Of a stretch of DNA of 64,000 nucleotides, positions 21,551 through 31,869 are shown piece by piece. The translations under genes and the position numbers were made by a program. Numbering within the stretch: position 1 is the stretch's first letter; the number at the start of each line of letters is the position of its first letter. The notes below the pieces were generated by a model that worked only from the letters and a program-made list of their open reading frames with translations, ran no database searches and was not told where the DNA came from. The DNA is from Lineus longissimus (lineage: Eukaryota > Nemertea > Pilidiophora > Heteronemertea > Lineidae). The DNA is taken from the NCBI RefSeq assembly GCF_910592395.1, contig NC_088310.1, forward strand, positions 10,671,501 to 10,735,500. The letters are read 5' to 3'.

Positions 21551-21958
21551 TTGCTGTTTGCTGAATCTGTCTCCTTGATTCTTGACGCAAGGGCCCAACG
21601 CGCCGCGTAGCGGCAAAAAAGCGAAGCTGGCGAAACATTTATAACGGGTCACCGTCACTTATTATTGGACTTATAGCGCATTTACGGGGTTGCAACTATT
21701 TTGCTTTATAGTGTCACCAGGAAAGAAAAGCATGCGACCTAACGCCGATCTATTTGTATAAAGTGATAATTGGAAGGTATATAGTAGGAAATATCAATAA
21801 AATAATCATTCCATGTCGTCTTTTGAGGGCATTTTTGATTGTAAAAAATATATGTGTACGTCACCGTAGTCTCTGCAATGATAATTTTATCAGAGCAGTC
21901 TCGCGCAAGTAGAAGTTCTTTACCTACTAGTTCTTCACTTATTAGTCTCAACGTCTGG
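21551..21958. other. No gene seen
   Basis: It contains a GC-rich patch 'cgccgcgtagcggc' near 21601-21614 and AT-rich sequence. No coding signal. Confidence 0.5.
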
Positions 21959-22153
21959 CGCAAAGCCAGACGTTTTCCATTACGATTTCACTACGATGTT
22001 TGACAATAAGGAGCAGTGCGCGAGATATGCTAATGAGCAGACTTCCCTCGCTTGAGTTTCTGAAGAATGTTCCATATCGCGCTAAGCTCATCACTGCTGA
22101 TTATGACAGGCGTGCAGCGGTAGGTATCTGCTCCCCAACTTCCACCCTAATAC
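21959..22153 (+). repeat. 195-bp dispersed repeat, copy 1
   Basis: Almost identical to 47928-48122 and, in its core, to 23542-23676. Landmarks are 'cgcaaagccagacgttttcc' and 'gagcagtgcgcgagatatgc'. In one plus frame it reads HYDFTTMFDNKEQCARYANE before a stop, so it may derive from an old coding sequence. Confidence 0.75.
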
Positions 22154-23300
22154 GGTACAATAAGTTACCATTTGATGAGAATGGGACAATGCCCTCACTG
22201 TGTATGGAGTCATAGGGATAAGAAGACATTATTCATTAGTGTTGGTACAAGTGATTTTGCCCAAAAAACATGCACATTCAAAAAACAAAATATGCAAGGT
22301 ATCACGTACATGTAACATGACCATGACGACGTGCAGAAAGTGTATTGGCCAGTGCATACTTTATGGCTATGTATAGTAAACATGGTAAACATGAACAACA
22401 TCATTATTCATCGGCAGTTCATTTTACTCCGAGCTTTTCCTGAAACATATTGCCATGATGATTAGGCCTACCATGTACCATGACCAATAACGGCACTAGA
22501 TCATGTAGATGTCAACAAGTTCACATGAACCGTATAATCCCGCATAATCCCGCATGGCGCATGTGGGGCATGCGTCTAAACCAAAGCCCCAAAATCACTT
22601 GTTTTGGTCTATTTCACTTGTGTTTCCCCCGTCTCCCAGTCCATAGTATATTTACAGTTTACAATCCCCGATCATGGCCCAACAAAAGGTCATCGGTTGA
22701 CTAAAGCCAAGGAACACAACTGTTCAATGGATTTATAGTTGAATGCGATCAAACTACATCTTTTCAATCGTGGATTGTAAATTTAACCCCATGGGCCTAG
22801 GGAAGGCCCTATAACAATACTTTCGGCACAGTTATTATCTCCGCTGCCTCCACCATGTTACACACAGTGCTCACTGCTGATTCTAAAATGCGCCACCTAG
22901 TCAATTGCACTATCGTCATCACCTCATCATACTTCATTGACATTACAGGCACACATTGACATAGACCACTGTTGCAATCAACGACACAGTCGCTATCCAA
23001 GTAGCATTATAGAGGTAATTATCATTATCATACCTCATTAGCATGTGAACCAATCGCGTCGCGTCCTTTGCGATCACGGCAAAGCCTCATGGAATAATGT
23101 CTTTCAACGTTGAATAATTTTTCATATTCCATGCCTACAACTTCAATTTCTTCATAATCCATGGCTAGAAGTTCAATACTAATATAATATCCAAGATAAA
23201 GTTACAAGAAGTAGTCAATAGGGGTCTCTCACCTCTCACTGTATGTCCACACTATTCACGCTTGTACGAGGAATACATTCAATGCTGAATCTAACAACAC
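22154..23300. other. No gene seen
   Basis: Short unsupported frames only. No splice-framed coding segment, TIR pair or LTR was identified. Confidence 0.5.
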
Positions 23301-23303
23301 CCA

Positions 23304-23676
23304 GTGCCCTTACTCTGTATATTAGTCACTGGAAGATGGCCCATTTCACTCCTTGCTTCTACTTCACCTATAGTCTCATTGCAAACGCCTCAGTTCTATG
23401 ATATCACATTCACTTTCAGCTGTCATGCAACGCAACAACTGTGCTATCTGCCATCGCACATCAACGAAGAAGTGCAGCCGCCCACATTCCACCTCACGTC
23501 TGTCCGACCAGCTGCAATCCTCGAGGACGCCACACTGTACCACGATTTCACTACGATGTTTGACAAGAAGGAGCAGTGCGCGAGATAGGCTAATGAGCAG
23601 ACTTCCCTCGCTTGAGTTTCGGAAGAATGTTCCATATCGCGCTAAGCTGACCACTGCTGACCATGACAGGCGTGCA
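23304..23676 (+). pseudogene. ORF remnant containing the 195-bp repeat core (copy 3)
   Basis: Open from 23304 to 23588 (SHINEEVQPPTFHLTSVRPA ... ATLYHDFTTMFDKKEQCAR). The last part is the repeat shared with 21959-22153 and 47928-48122. The three copies keep the same frame in the DFTTMFD.KEQCAR stretch, which suggests the repeat came from a coding source of which this is the longest relic. No family recognised. Confidence 0.3.
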
Positions 23677-23820
23677 TTGGACTGGTACAGGTTGGAACTG
23701 AACATTGAATATGCTGGTGGTGACGCTTTCTGATGAGAAGTTGGTCGTGACTGATGCAGTCTCCTTGGACTTGTCCACAGCATCGTTCAATCATTGCTCT
23801 CTGAGCTGCCTTGATTCTGT

Positions 23821-23883
23821 ACCCAAATACTAAGACCAAATGCCTGTTGACTGTGCTTTAAGAGAGACTGGCGCCATGCCTAG
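23821..23883. repeat. 63-bp direct repeat, copy 1
   Basis: Sequence starting acccaaatactaagaccaaa, repeated with one mismatch at 24179-24241. Confidence 0.85.
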
Positions 23884-24013
23884 AGATATGACTGACCCCT
23901 ATTGGCAAATTTGTATGACTTTATCTTGCCTACCTAGCTGCTGCCTATAGTCTCCCTTTAACTGCGGAACACTTCAAAGTCGATAAAATGCCATGTTCCA
24001 CCTTTTAATGTGT

Positions 24014-24235
24014 TCAGACTGCCATTTTCAAAATAATCAAGTCAGGACACTGCCTTCTTGTCTCATAATAAATTTTGCTTTCCTCAATATATAATAACAT
24101 TTCTTCTTCTTCAATGCTTTCATCATTCCAAACTTCTCCTCCTCTGACTTTTACAGGGGTACAGTCATGGCAATCAAAACCCAAATACTGAGACCAAATG
24201 CCTGTTGACTGTGCTTTAAGAGAGACTGGCGCCAT
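24014..24235 (-). CDS. Possible ORF, 73 aa, unrecognised
   Basis: The frame has coding-like composition (CTPVKVRGGEVWNDESIEEE; LLYIEESKIYYETRRQCPDL) and starts within the direct repeat and hairpin. No family was recognised. It may be a fragment of a transposon-encoded protein. Confidence 0.25.
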   Translation of the reverse strand: MAPVSLKAQSTGIWSQYLGFDCHDCTPVKVRGGEVWNDESIEEEEMLLYIEESKIYYETRRQCPDLIILKMAV

Positions 24236-24265
24236 GCCTAGTCTCTCTTAAAGCACAGTCAACAG
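24202..24265. repeat. Perfect 26-bp inverted repeat (hairpin) with 12-nt loop
   Basis: The left arm 24202-24227 (ctgttgactgtgctttaaga...) is exactly complementary to the right arm 24240-24265. The loop is ggcgccatgcct. The left arm and loop belong to the 63-bp direct repeat; the right arm exists only here. Confidence 0.95.
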
Positions 24266-24598
24266 ACACCAACCCCCTCAGACTCAGAAACCACAAACGC
24301 CCAACCCTTCCTGCTACCCTAATACTTCTGGGTACCTCAGGTGACAATGGTCCCGTTATGATTTGTCTGACCCCATTCTACATCTGGCTATGACCCTCAT
24401 GTAAATCTAAGGCGTATGGAGCCCCGGTTTTTGGATGGCATGTGTGCCATATGCCCAAAACAGTTTTCTCCAGCCAGTGAAGTCTGTTGTGTGCTCTAGA
24501 CATTGCGCGTGCCTATACATTGTATACACAGCATGTTGAGAAAACGTTGCTAGGATTCACAGCAGGTAGCATAAAATCGGAGGCGGGGCTTTATAATG

Positions 24599-25435
24599 CG
24601 GCTGTTATAAAACGCGGATTCCGCGGAAATCCGCGGAATCTGCGCGTACCTGGTTCCGCTGGCTACCGTCAGATGTAGTGGTAGTCGTTCACACGCTCTG
24701 CACGGTCACTGCACGCAGCACGAATTTAGAGAACTAAATCGTTCCGTAATAACTGTATTTCATTACATTATTTTGAGGGAAGGTAAGTACTATAAACAGA
24801 CACTGTGGACTGAAATACAGACAGGACTGTTATTCTATTAATCACATATACATTGTACTACGGGTTTTTGATACTTTTTTACCAAGGATGAATCGTCGCC
24901 TGAAGATGGCTAAAGATGGCTAAATTAGCCCCACTGCTGCTGCCTATAGTCCCCACCGCATTTTTGTATATTCATTAAATAAAATACCACCATGCGAATG
25001 GTTAATTGGCAAGGACATTTAAATAAGCCTGGTTATCATTTCATGTCGGATTAAACGTAAACTGAATCACACACTACGCTGGGCGATCTTCGGTCCGAGT
25101 AGCTAGACCTACCATCGAGAGTCTAAGAATGTTCCAGAAGGGCGCCAATGGCTAATATTCATAAAATACGAGGAAAAGTTTTTACTTTAAACTTCATGTG
25201 TACCATACATTTAGACTAGCCATCTCTGTAGAACAATGTAGTAAAAAGCATATTAGTACATGATATAATTACAGTTGGCTGGCATTGATTATTGTATGTT
25301 GGAGCTCTCGGCCCAGCAATGATCGAAACACAGTTATCATTACATCTGACTACCACTACATCTGACGGTGGCCAGCGGAACCAGGTACGCGCGGATTCCG
25401 CGGATTTCCGCGGAATCCGCGTTTTATAACAGCCG
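24599..25435. mobile_element. MULE-like non-autonomous DNA transposon, 9-bp TSD
   Basis: TIRs of about 88 bp start CGGCTGTTATAAAACGCGGA at both ends (left 24599-24686; right inverted, ending at 25435). They are flanked by TTTATAATG on both sides (24590-24598 and 25436-25444), a perfect 9-bp duplication. Each TIR has an internal palindrome built on ATTCCGCGGA. The interior has no transposase. Long TIRs with a 9-bp duplication fit Mutator-like elements. Confidence 0.9.
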
Positions 25436-25562
25436 TTTATAATGAGCCTAATGAACATTAATATAAAACGCTGTGAACATAAAACTACTTTCTGTTCCAT
25501 ACACAGCATGCTGTGTACATATCATCTTCCTTTTTTTATAACAGGACAGCAACGTGTGTATG

Positions 25563-26137
25563 GCAAGCTGAGTGTCCAGTTATTCAAACAAGATATATTT
25601 CTTCAATAACACTTGGTTTTATGGCTGATCAACTAAGTTTATTTGAAAGAAATAGAGGTTTTTTTAATAACTGGACAAACGGTGTGTGTATGGCAAGCAG
25701 AGTGTCCAGTTATTCAAGCGACCTATATTTCTTCAATACAACTTGGTTTTATGGCTGATCAACTAAGTTTATTTGAAAGAAGTATTGTTTTTTTAAAACA
25801 ACCTATATATTTTCTAAATAAAACAAGTTTTATTGAATAAATGGACATTTCGGTGCGAAAACTCACATTTTAGGTAATAAATTACAGGTTTTGTGTTGGA
25901 AAACCAGTATTTTTATCATAAAATATAGGTTTATGGAAAAAAACTAACTTTAAGACGAAAGATAATTGTCTTTTTCACAGATAAACTTATATTTTTTTCA
26001 AATAACCTGATTGAATAGGAGAAAATATACGGTAGGTTGTTTGATTTATTTATTTCAAACAAACTTAGTTTTCAGCCATAATACCAAGTTTTATTGAATA
26101 AATATAGGCTGTTTGAATAACTGGACACTCCGCTTGC
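25563..26137. mobile_element. AT-rich palindromic MITE, complete copy with duplicated 5' end
   Basis: The ends are GCAAGC(T)GAGTGTCCAGTTA at 25563 and its inverted match at 26137 (TAACTGGACACTCCGCTTGC). The first roughly 120 bp occur twice in tandem (about 25553-25680 and 25683-25800). It is the same family as 4175-4557. It is AT-rich and non-coding, with no certain target duplication. Confidence 0.75.
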
Positions 26138-27027
26138 GTGATTTTATACTCATGACCATACGAACCGAGGGTCCACCAATCATTCAACAAGCTAATAAGA
26201 CACCATTATTACCGAAACGCCAATTAGTTAATGAGTGCATAGACGAGGTGCTACATGACAGGGTCATCCGACCCAGTTCAAGCCCATGGGCGCGTCACCT
26301 ATTACCTTGGTGCCTAAGAAGGATGGGACCACAGATTCAGTGTAGATTACCGAAAGCTGAACGATATCACGGTCAAGGACAGATACCCTCTACCTCAAAT
26401 ACAAGATATATTCGACCGGCTTGTCCGTTCTCATCATCTTGAACTAAGATGACTCCATCAGCATAGTCACAGGCATTGGTATGCAGCTTGTACGGATTTG
26501 CAGTATTAGGGACAGCCATGACGTGCGATGATGAGCCACCAGAGGTAGCTGTGATTGACTCGAACGTCTGGATCAAACCTGAGGATATTCCTTAGCAGCC
26601 TATAGGTGATGCGATGCGACTAATCTATGATTAATGGATCTATGGTGAGATCGGCATCGAAGAGAAACAAGAATTCAACAAGACTTGGAACCAGGGAGCG
26701 GACCCGGAGGATCGTCGAAGGTGCATTAAACAGCATGCGCCCACCCTACCAGTCAGCAGCCAAATATCCCCGCCTTCTCCCGCCCTCCAGACATCGCCAA
26801 GCTGTGATCGATTGTACCCATCGAGAAGTAGGTCACATGGGGCTTTGGAAGACCAAAAGATACCTTGCCCAAGCGTTCGTATGGCTTGGTATGACTAAAG
26901 AAGTTCAAGAACGACTGAGAAGATGTCCCATCTGCCTAACAGACAGCAGACGCCGGGTTCATGTTTCAATGGGTGAAATGTCAATTGCTTCCTATCCAAT
27001 TTTGGTGATTGGCATGGATTGGACCTT
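26138..27027 (+). pseudogene. Scrambled Ty3/gypsy pol fragment (RT start, integrase zinc domain)
   Basis: Plus strand: the RT N-terminus (TEGPPIIQQANKTPLLPKRQ; VNECIDEVLHDRVIRPSSSP), then in another frame the RT motif region up to about 26445. The integrase H2C2 domain is at about 26800-26960 (HREVGHMGLWKTKRYLAQAF; CPICLTDSRRR). It leads into GMDWT, the first core motif, at 27027. The sequence from about 26445 to 26576 is inverted (see the RNase H piece). The rest of the integrase resumes at 30338 after a 3.3-kb insertion. Confidence 0.75.
26373..26540 (-). pseudogene. Inverted RNase H fragment of the gypsy pol
   Basis: The minus strand reads PNTANPYKLHTNACDYADGV and [10 protein letters not shown], the start of a gypsy RNase H (usual 'xLxTDASxxAxGAVLxQ'). 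It lies between plus-strand RT and plus-strand integrase pieces, so a local inversion or template switch has flipped this part. Confidence 0.6.
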
Positions 27028-29955
27028 TTGCAGGTCTGTTGCAGGCCTTCTGAGTCATAAAAGGGAAAACAAATTTTCAATTATATGTGTGTTTATTCGT
27101 CGAGAAATAGTTCTGACACATGTGGTGCATTTACAGAGTTGTGCTGGGTGCTAGGTGCTTGTTTACAACGATCTATTTACATATATGTGAAAAATCAAGG
27201 TTCAAAGAATTTAACTAGTGCACAGAAAATCAATCATTTCTGTTAATTCCCTATGATTAAACGCCGCATCCCCTACGTCTCGCATGGCCATCAATTCGCT
27301 AATCTGTTCCGCTAACCTATTTTGCCCGTTCTTATCATTCACTATATAAAAAACCCTCAACATATCTCCCCAGCTGTCCACATTGTTCCTATCTAACCCA
27401 TATTTTGCATACAACATGTTGACACTTCTCCCTAGTGAAGATTCACTCCCCTGACACAAAAGTTTAAAACACAAGCTGACAAATACATTCTTAGATGAAG
27501 ACATACCACCCATAAAATTCATTAACCGTTTTTCTAATTCAATTTCAATACAAAAGTCGTGAACAATGCACGGCAGTAAATCATTGTGAGTCCTGTATGG
27601 TAGATTTAAAACCCGTCGCAGACACTTCCGCCACGCAACAAACAATTCCTCCATATAAGGCTTAGACAAGTCCAGAAGCTGGGAACCATATAAAGACATA
27701 CAAAAACTTTTGAAAAGTGCGTACCTTATATGCGCATGGGCAAATCTGAACTGTGCCATTAACATGTTAGTTATTTTGTACAAGTCATTTATTAAAAGCT
27801 CTACTCTTCTCCGATCAACACGAGGACCCAAAATAATACCGAGGTGTTCTTCCTCCATAGATATGAGTATCTGTGTGCCCTCAAAAAACAATGCCCTTGG
27901 TGGATCATCTAACCCAAAAACTAAAAATCTACTTTTTGATGCATTGAACGAAATATTAAAGTCAATTGAAAAACAACTTGCTGTACTCAACATTTTCTTC
28001 AACCCACGTAATGAGGGTGCAAGCATGATTAGGTCGTCTGCGAAGGCAAAGACGCCACAAAAGAGGTTACCAACATGGCACCCAAAACCAGCCTTTTTTA
28101 AATTCGCCACTAGCTCATCTATGTAAATACCAAAGAGTACAGGAGACAATACACCACCTTGTTTCACACCATTAGAGACAGCAAATTCTGCTGAGACACA
28201 TTCCCCCCATTGAACTCTCACCCGTTGTTGGGTGTATAAAGATGCCAGAAACCTTGCCGCAAACGTGCACAACCCTTTTTTAGTCAAAAGACGGAATAAC
28301 TTTACAAAATGCACGCAATCAAAAGCCCGGCTAGCGTCCAGCATGACACAATATACTGCTGTGTTACAGCTTTTATAATAATTAATGACCTCATTTACAA
28401 TTGAACTGCACGGCGCCGTAGAAACACCAGTCTTAAAACCAAATTGAGCATCCGAGGTCTGTAAAACCTTCTCATACTTTTTTAAGAAAATGTTGTCCAT
28501 AATTTTTCCGATGATGCTACTTAAAGAGATACCACGATAATTATCTGAGACATTCAAAGACTTTCTGCTGTTCTTCGGAATTGGAATAACTCTGGTTTGA
28601 ACGAAACCACGGGGACAATAACCATGACTCATCATGGAACTCAATAAAAGTGACAAATACACATTCAACCTTTGACTCCCATTGATAAAAAGATCTGACA
28701 TTATTTTAGGATTACTATCCGTCTTTCCGCGCTTTAATCGCCTGATCCCACCAACTACCTCTTGGAATGAAATACCATGACTGGCATCACAATTACCATC
28801 CCGACAACCACTGGCGATTCCTAAATCCAGATCCCTCTTCAAGTCATTCATCTCATTTACATTGTACGACACCGAGTTATACAAACGTTTGATTTTTTCG
28901 CCAAAGAGATTACATGTAGCGTCCATGCCACTAACTCCGTCCATGCTATTTGGTTGCATAGCTCTTGTTCCCTTAACCTTCTTCACATTCTTCCAAAACC
29001 CATTTTTATCATTATTTCCGAGTGACTCGGCTAACTTATTAGCTGCAACCCTATCATGATTTGTCTTGTTTCGTTTAACTGATAGATGATACAAGGCCCT
29101 TGTATGGCGCCTTATGTCAGCGATCACCCCCAGCCGCGGCCTACCACTCTCCTTCCAGAGATTATGCCAGAACATAGCTCGTTGCCTATACTCTTTCACC
29201 TCATCGGTCCACCCGGCTCTGCCCTGGTCCTCACGTACCCCACTTTTCACATGTTTTAGAGGTATAGATTCCTCCCCAGCCGAAATGCACGCCGCAATGA
29301 TCTCCTCTTGAAGCCGATCAATTACCTCATTGTGCATGACACAGAATGGATCGCCGCAGCGTGTCAGGTCATCCGGGATAGCAATAACTCTCAGGTTTTC
29401 ATCTAAAGCCTCTTTGTATCTCATAATGTCCTCAGGTCCGGCTTTATCCCAGTCTAGTATTTGCCTAGACTCATTTCTTACGTCCTTATTTTCATATCCA
29501 AGGACCTGAACATCAGTACTCAATACCATAGAAAGGCTGGAGTGATCTGAGGGGTTGTCAGCCCTATGCAGAGCAGTGTACTGCTCGATCCTATTAAAAA
29601 CATTTTCTGAGATTATAAAATGATCCAAAAGGGATCTTGCGCCTGTGATCTTACTCTCAAATGTATATTCTACATTACATACGGCATGCGTTCTTCCACA
29701 GAACAGACTCTCCCTCTCCAAAAAGTTCAACAACGCCCTAGTATTATCTGACCCGGCCCTGCTGAAGTCGGTATTCCAATCCCCTCCAATAATAACATCA
29801 TTAACATTTGACATTTCTATAATTGCAGAGATCTCTTGCAGGACACCATTAAAAATTTCAATATCTTGCCCATCAGTAGGCATGTACACATTTATCAACA
29901 ACATTTCATTTTGTAAACCAGGGCTATCAACCTGCACAGCGCATACCCTCTTTGA
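27028..29955 (-). mobile_element. 5'-truncated APE-class non-LTR retrotransposon
   Basis: The minus-strand element has its coding region at 27211-29955 and a short 3' region at 27028-27210. The 5' end stops inside the endonuclease, with a stop codon immediately upstream (TAA then TGG GAA TCA). It splits a plus-strand gypsy integrase between 27027 and 30338. Target duplications were not identified. Confidence 0.7.
27211..29937 (-). CDS. Non-LTR ORF2: endonuclease C-terminal half plus reverse transcriptase
   Basis: About 908 uninterrupted codons. The endonuclease part has LLINVYMPTDGQDIEIFN, the conserved GGDWNTDFSR loop (about residues 50-60) and the terminal SDHSSL motif (about residues 129-134). 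The N-terminal endonuclease residues are missing. RT motifs: DNYRGISLSSIIGKIMD; VMLDASRAFDCVHFVKLF (first catalytic Asp); VSNGVKQGGVLSPVLFGIYI; and the FADDLIML active site. A C-terminal thumb/connection region of about 250 residues follows. There is no ATG at the start (the first in-frame codons are GTG/CTG), so the frame was entered by truncation. The long open frame suggests a fairly young copy. The clade was not fixed; it is unlike the CR1-type copy at 4.6 kb. Confidence 0.9.
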   Translation of the reverse strand: MQVDSPGLQNEMLLINVYMPTDGQDIEIFNGVLQEISAIIEMSNVNDVIIGGDWNTDFSRAGSDNTRALLNFLERESLFCGRTHAVCNVEYTFESKITGARSLLDHFIISENVFNRIEQYTALHRADNPSDHSSLSMVLSTDVQVLGYENKDVRNESRQILDWDKAGPEDIMRYKEALDENLRVIAIPDDLTRCGDPFCVMHNEVIDRLQEEIIAACISAGEESIPLKHVKSGVREDQGRAGWTDEVKEYRQRAMFWHNLWKESGRPRLGVIADIRRHTRALYHLSVKRNKTNHDRVAANKLAESLGNNDKNGFWKNVKKVKGTRAMQPNSMDGVSGMDATCNLFGEKIKRLYNSVSYNVNEMNDLKRDLDLGIASGCRDGNCDASHGISFQEVVGGIRRLKRGKTDSNPKIMSDLFINGSQRLNVYLSLLLSSMMSHGYCPRGFVQTRVIPIPKNSRKSLNVSDNYRGISLSSIIGKIMDNIFLKKYEKVLQTSDAQFGFKTGVSTAPCSSIVNEVINYYKSCNTAVYCVMLDASRAFDCVHFVKLFRLLTKKGLCTFAARFLASLYTQQRVRVQWGECVSAEFAVSNGVKQGGVLSPVLFGIYIDELVANLKKAGFGCHVGNLFCGVFAFADDLIMLAPSLRGLKKMLSTASCFSIDFNISFNASKSRFLVFGLDDPPRALFFEGTQILISMEEEHLGIILGPRVDRRRVELLINDLYKITNMLMAQFRFAHAHIRYALFKSFCMSLYGSQLLDLSKPYMEELFVAWRKCLRRVLNLPYRTHNDLLPCIVHDFCIEIELEKRLMNFMGGMSSSKNVFVSLCFKLLCQGSESSLGRSVNMLYAKYGLDRNNVDSWGDMLRVFYIVNDKNGQNRLAEQISELMAMRDVGDAAFNHRELTEMIDFLCTS

Positions 29956-30184
29956 TTCCCATTAAGGACATCTTTAGGAATAAGAAAAAGTAGGATATTT
30001 CATCGGTTGCAGCATAGGAAAAAGGAGTGGTTTCTTACCTTTAATTTGCAACAACACTTGGACAAAAGCATGATGTTGACGGCTCAAAGCATCACACTTG
30101 GATGCCAACTTGACGAGGATTACACAAAGTTGAATGAGATCCAGCAGCAGAATCCTTGTCAGTGTAGTGCTTGCAGAAGAACAT
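29956..30184 (+). CDS. Unrecognised ORF, about 75 codons
   Basis: Open from about 29956 to a TGA near 30184. It is rich in basic residues, then has FLTFNLQQHLDKSMMLTAQS and a C-terminal QNPCQCSACRRT cysteine cluster. Composition is coding-like, but no start codon or family is evident. It lies within the 3.3-kb sequence interrupting the gypsy integrase and is probably the end of another element's ORF. Confidence 0.3.
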
Positions 30185-30337
30185 GATCAACAGCGGGACG
30201 ACACTTTGCCCATGACCATAATCCGAAATGGAAGAAAATAAGGTTTTTTGAGGAGAAAGTTTTTAAAACTAAGGATTTTTTAGGAAAATTATGAAAATTG
30301 AAAAAAATGGGAAAAATTAGGAAAAGTAGGAGGTATC

Positions 30338-30850
30338 AGTGTCGCTGGCCTGAATTTGCTACCTCACCCGAAGGGCACCACCATGTGCTCACTGTCATCG
30401 ATCACTGTAGTGGCTGGGTTGAGTGATATCCGATACCCGATAAGACCTACAGAATGTCTGGAAAGCCTTCGCCAAGGGGTTCCTATCAAGCCAGGGAATT
30501 CCAGAGGTTCTCATTACTGACAATGGCGGAGAATTCACAGCTGCCGACTTCGAACGATACCTAGCCCAGATGGGGAAAGAGCACCACTGTACCATGCCCA
30601 TGCACCCCCTATCGAACGGGAAGATCGAGAGGTTCCACCGAACGTTGAAGCACCTTATGGGGAAGCTGATCAACAACGTCACTGAGGAATGAGAAGAGCG
30701 ACTGAGCAAAGCCCTCCCGGCCCACCGACCATCTGTGTCGACTGTGTGTGACAGGTTTCACCCCATTCTACCTGTATTATGGAAGAAGAATCCGCCTGCC
30801 CTTGCCCACTACCCTGTCCAGCCTTGACGAGTGCACCTCATTTGGTTAAG
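30338..30850 (+). pseudogene. Ty3/gypsy integrase core fragment
   Basis: Plus strand: the first catalytic-core stretch (EGHHHVLTVIDHCSGWVE, then a stop), then in another frame EVLITDNGGEFTAADFERYL (second catalytic Asp) and SNGKIERFHRTLKHLMGKL (catalytic Glu). Decay by stops and frameshifts follows. It continues the integrase left at 27027; the element 27028-30337 lies between. Confidence 0.8.
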
Positions 30851-31278
30851 AGTGCAAGGTTAGTGTGGTCATAGACTAGTCCTAGTGACTAGTACCAGCC
30901 CAAACGTCGCTCTTCTACAAGTTGACACGGACACACCACGTTGACAGTACTAATATTAAGAAGTTTAGAATCAACATAGATAAGAAAAAACATATACAGT
31001 GACTACTTAGTTAACTGGTGCTTGGTCTAAAATTTTCTAAGTCACTAATAGAGGCCCAGAATGGGATATTGTCGATTTACGACCATGTAGGGCCTATACT
31101 AATCACATTTTAATGAAGAAAATGACAGAGTTTTGATTACATGTTCATTTCTTGATCTGGTCTTCTGTGGCCAATTTTATCAATCAATGGTTGGTATGAA
31201 AGGCAATTGCAGTTGTGTAATTTCCTAGGCCCTTTACCCTAACAATCATATTGGTCATTCCTGTAGAAAGTTCAAATC

Positions 31279-31869
31279 ATGAGGAACACAACGTTGTTGT
31301 TACTGCTGATGCTTTCGCTCTTTGTCATGTGTCAGTCAATGATGGATGCTGGCAATGATGACGATGATGATGATGATGATGCCGATCAGCAGAATGGTGC
31401 TGCAGCAGTTGGTCTCCCTCGACGATGTAACAGTTACACTGTTGAAGCCAGGCTGCGACATGCCTTGGATTGCCAAACAGCAATTGAACATGGCCGCATT
31501 CTAAATGTCAATGAGTATGCTAGGCGCTATCGACTATCCCCAACAACGCTCAGGAGATGGATACAGAACATCGATGAAATGACGGATCAAGTGGAGGAAA
31601 ATGCAGAACGCCGGCGAGTCAGAACCGACCATGATGGTTGTTGGCCGGAAGTTGAGAATATCGTGCACCAGCATTTTCAAGAACGGAGGAATATTGCCCT
31701 GCTCGTTTCTCGGTCGGACATTGTTAGTGATGCAACGATTGAATTTCAGAACTGGTGGGGCCAACTCCCACACAATGAACTTGAGGACATTGCAGCACGT
31801 CGCCCCGAAAGGTCCCAGTTTTCTGCATCAGTGGGTTTGCATCAGTGGGTTGGGTTACAAATTTTATGA
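31279..31869 (+). pseudogene. pogo-type transposase, N-terminal part (HTH/CENP-B-like)
   Basis: The ATG at 31279 begins with a hydrophobic, signal-peptide-like stretch (TLLLLLMLSLFVMC), unusual for a nuclear transposase, followed by an Asp run. The helix-turn-helix DNA-binding part follows (TAIEHGRILNVNEYARRYRL; SPTTLRRWIQNI), then a CENP-B-type second helical domain (WPEVENIVHQHFQERRNIAL). The frame is lost at a 14-bp tandem duplication, GCATCAGTGGGTTT (31825-31838, repeated at 31839-31852), and runs to a stop at 31869. The real start may be the Met at codon 21 or 22 (31339/31342), after the hydrophobic stretch. Confidence 0.85.

Noticed and set aside
27710-29965. Several plus-strand ORFs
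   Set aside because: Antisense shadows of the long minus-strand non-LTR ORF2.
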